Shown here: piece by piece, positions 13,101-13,908 of the stretch | Layout of the letters: the number at the start of each line of letters is the position of its first letter | How positions within the stretch are numbered: the first letter of the stretch is position 1 | Source of the DNA: an uncultured Corynebacterium sp. | GTDB lineage: Bacteria > Actinomycetota > Actinomycetes > Mycobacteriales > Mycobacteriaceae | Direction of reading: 5' to 3' | NCBI GenBank assembly: GCA_946222625.1 | Contig: CAMILJ010000039.1 | Span: 1-13,908, forward strand | DNA: 13,908 nt | Notes under the pieces: generated by a model | Seen by the model: the letters and a program-made list of their open reading frames with translations, nothing else | Told to the model about the DNA's origin: nothing | Databases searched by the model: none | Made by a program: the position numbers and the translations under genes

Positions 13101-13908
13101 GTGGCTGATCGTTTGGTCGTACGCGGCGCGCGTGAGCACAACCTCAAGGGCGTGGATATCGATATTCCGCGCGACAAATTGGTGGTGTTTACCGGCCTAT
13201 CTGGCTCGGGCAAGTCCTCGCTTGCTTTCGACACCATCTTTGCCGAGGGCCAGCGGCGCTACGTTGAGTCCTTGAGTTCCTATGCGCGCATGTTCCTTGG
13301 TCAGATGGATAAGCCGGACGTTGAGTTCATTGATGGGCTTTCTCCGGCGGTGTCCATTGATCAAAAGTCCACCAACCACAACCCGCGCTCAACAGTGGGA
13401 ACAATTACCGAGATCTATGATTACCTGCGTCTGCTTTTCTCCCGCGCGGGTACTGCGCACTGCCCTGAGTGCGATGCCGTCATTGAGCGCCAAACCCCGC
13501 AGCAAATCGTGGATGAGGTTTTAAGCCACGAGGAAAAGCTTAAGTTCCAGGTCCTCGCACCGGTTGTGCGCCGCCGTAAGGGTGAGTTTGTTGATCTCTT
13601 CGCGGACCTCGCGGCGCAGGGCTATTCCCGCGTCCGGGTGGATGGTGAGCTCTACCAGCTCAGTGATCCGCCCAAGCTAAAGAAGCAGATTAAGCATGAC
13701 ATCGATGTCGTCGTGGACCGTCTGCAGGTCAAGGCTTCCCAAAAGCAGAGGCTGACGGATTCGGTGGAGACTGCTCTGCGCTTGGCTGATGGCTTGGTCA
13801 CCCTGGATTTCGTTGACCGTGAGGAGCTCACGCACACCTACTCGGAGAAGGCCGCCTGCCCCAACGGCCACACGCTGACCATTGAGGAATACGAGCCCCG
13901 CGCGTTCT
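13101..13908 (+). CDS. uvrA: Excinuclease ABC subunit A (UvrA), N-terminal part (3' cut by window)
   Basis: UvrA is the ABC-type ATPase that finds bulky DNA lesions and loads UvrB in nucleotide excision repair. The first 269 codons are present. They contain the N-terminal MADRLVVRGAREHNL, Walker A GLSGSGKS (32-39), the UvrA-typical FAEGQRRYVESLS and SIDQKST stretches, and the first CxxC of a zinc module at C121/C124 (HCPEC). Near the window end ACPNGH, as in actinobacterial UvrA, supplies the later zinc ligands. The GTG at 13101 is chosen as start: AGGAAGG (13085-13091) lies nine bases upstream and the family N-terminus begins there. The frame is open to the last base, so the second ATPase domain and signature motifs lie outside. 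It is divergent from the MBL gene with 76 bases between. Confidence 0.97.
   Translation, partial: MADRLVVRGAREHNLKGVDIDIPRDKLVVFTGLSGSGKSSLAFDTIFAEGQRRYVESLSSYARMFLGQMDKPDVEFIDGLSPAVSIDQKSTNHNPRSTVGTITEIYDYLRLLFSRAGTAHCPECDAVIERQTPQQIVDEVLSHEEKLKFQVLAPVVRRRKGEFVDLFADLAAQGYSRVRVDGELYQLSDPPKLKKQIKHDIDVVVDRLQVKASQKQRLTDSVETALRLADGLVTLDFVDREELTHTYSEKAACPNGHTLTIEEYEPRAF

Noticed and set aside
13025..13237. N-terminal extension of the MBL protein reaching into uvrA
   Set aside because: It overlaps the conserved start of uvrA on the other strand and adds residues foreign to the MBL fold.
1..13908. Mobile element, CRISPR array, phage or defence island
   Set aside because: No transposase, integrase, regularly spaced repeats, tRNA junction or toxin-antitoxin pair is visible; the gene order is that of conserved core chromosome.

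Overview
The window is a stretch of core chromosome from a Corynebacterium species; the exact species cannot be fixed from the sequence alone. Three things support this: the C-terminal tail of ribosomal protein S1, the actinobacterial forms of UvrB and UvrA, and a gene order that I recall as matching mycobacteria. In M. tuberculosis the corresponding order is rpsA, coaE, a small gene, uvrB, a universal stress protein, a metallo-beta-lactamase-fold protein and uvrA (about Rv1630 to Rv1638). I see no transposase, phage gene, CRISPR array, tRNA or rRNA. No gene-free stretch exceeds 300 bases.

Left part (1-4977): the 3' end of rpsA and its terminator, then coaE. Next comes a convergent secreted DUF4185 protein, a candidate endo-D-arabinanase acting on the cell-wall arabinan. 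A small DUF4259 gene is divergent from it, and uvrB follows. Several of these genes have no Shine-Dalgarno sequence and instead carry a -10-like hexamer 7-8 nt before the ATG, which suggests leaderless mRNAs.

Middle part (5018-7967, plus strand): two tandem ATP-binding-type universal stress proteins, the second resembling mycobacterial Rv1636, close with a strong intrinsic terminator. An exported, C-terminally anchored histidine acid phosphatase of the MINPP/phytase type follows; a perfect half of a DtxR iron box lies upstream of it.

Right part (8000-13036, minus strand): read in the direction of transcription this holds a glyoxalase-II-like MBL hydrolase, a DoxX-family membrane protein with a long charged helical tail, a HelD-class RNA polymerase recycling ATPase, and a DUF2183/App1-type HAD phosphatase tightly coupled behind HelD. 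The 5' part of uvrA reads rightward from 13101 and runs off the window.

Functionally the window combines nucleotide excision repair (UvrA, UvrB), RNA polymerase recycling (HelD), stress proteins and cell-envelope or lipid enzymes. Most genes are recognisable. The less described items are the DUF4185 enzyme, the DoxX-tail fusion, the HelD-App1 pair and several regulatory-looking inverted repeats.
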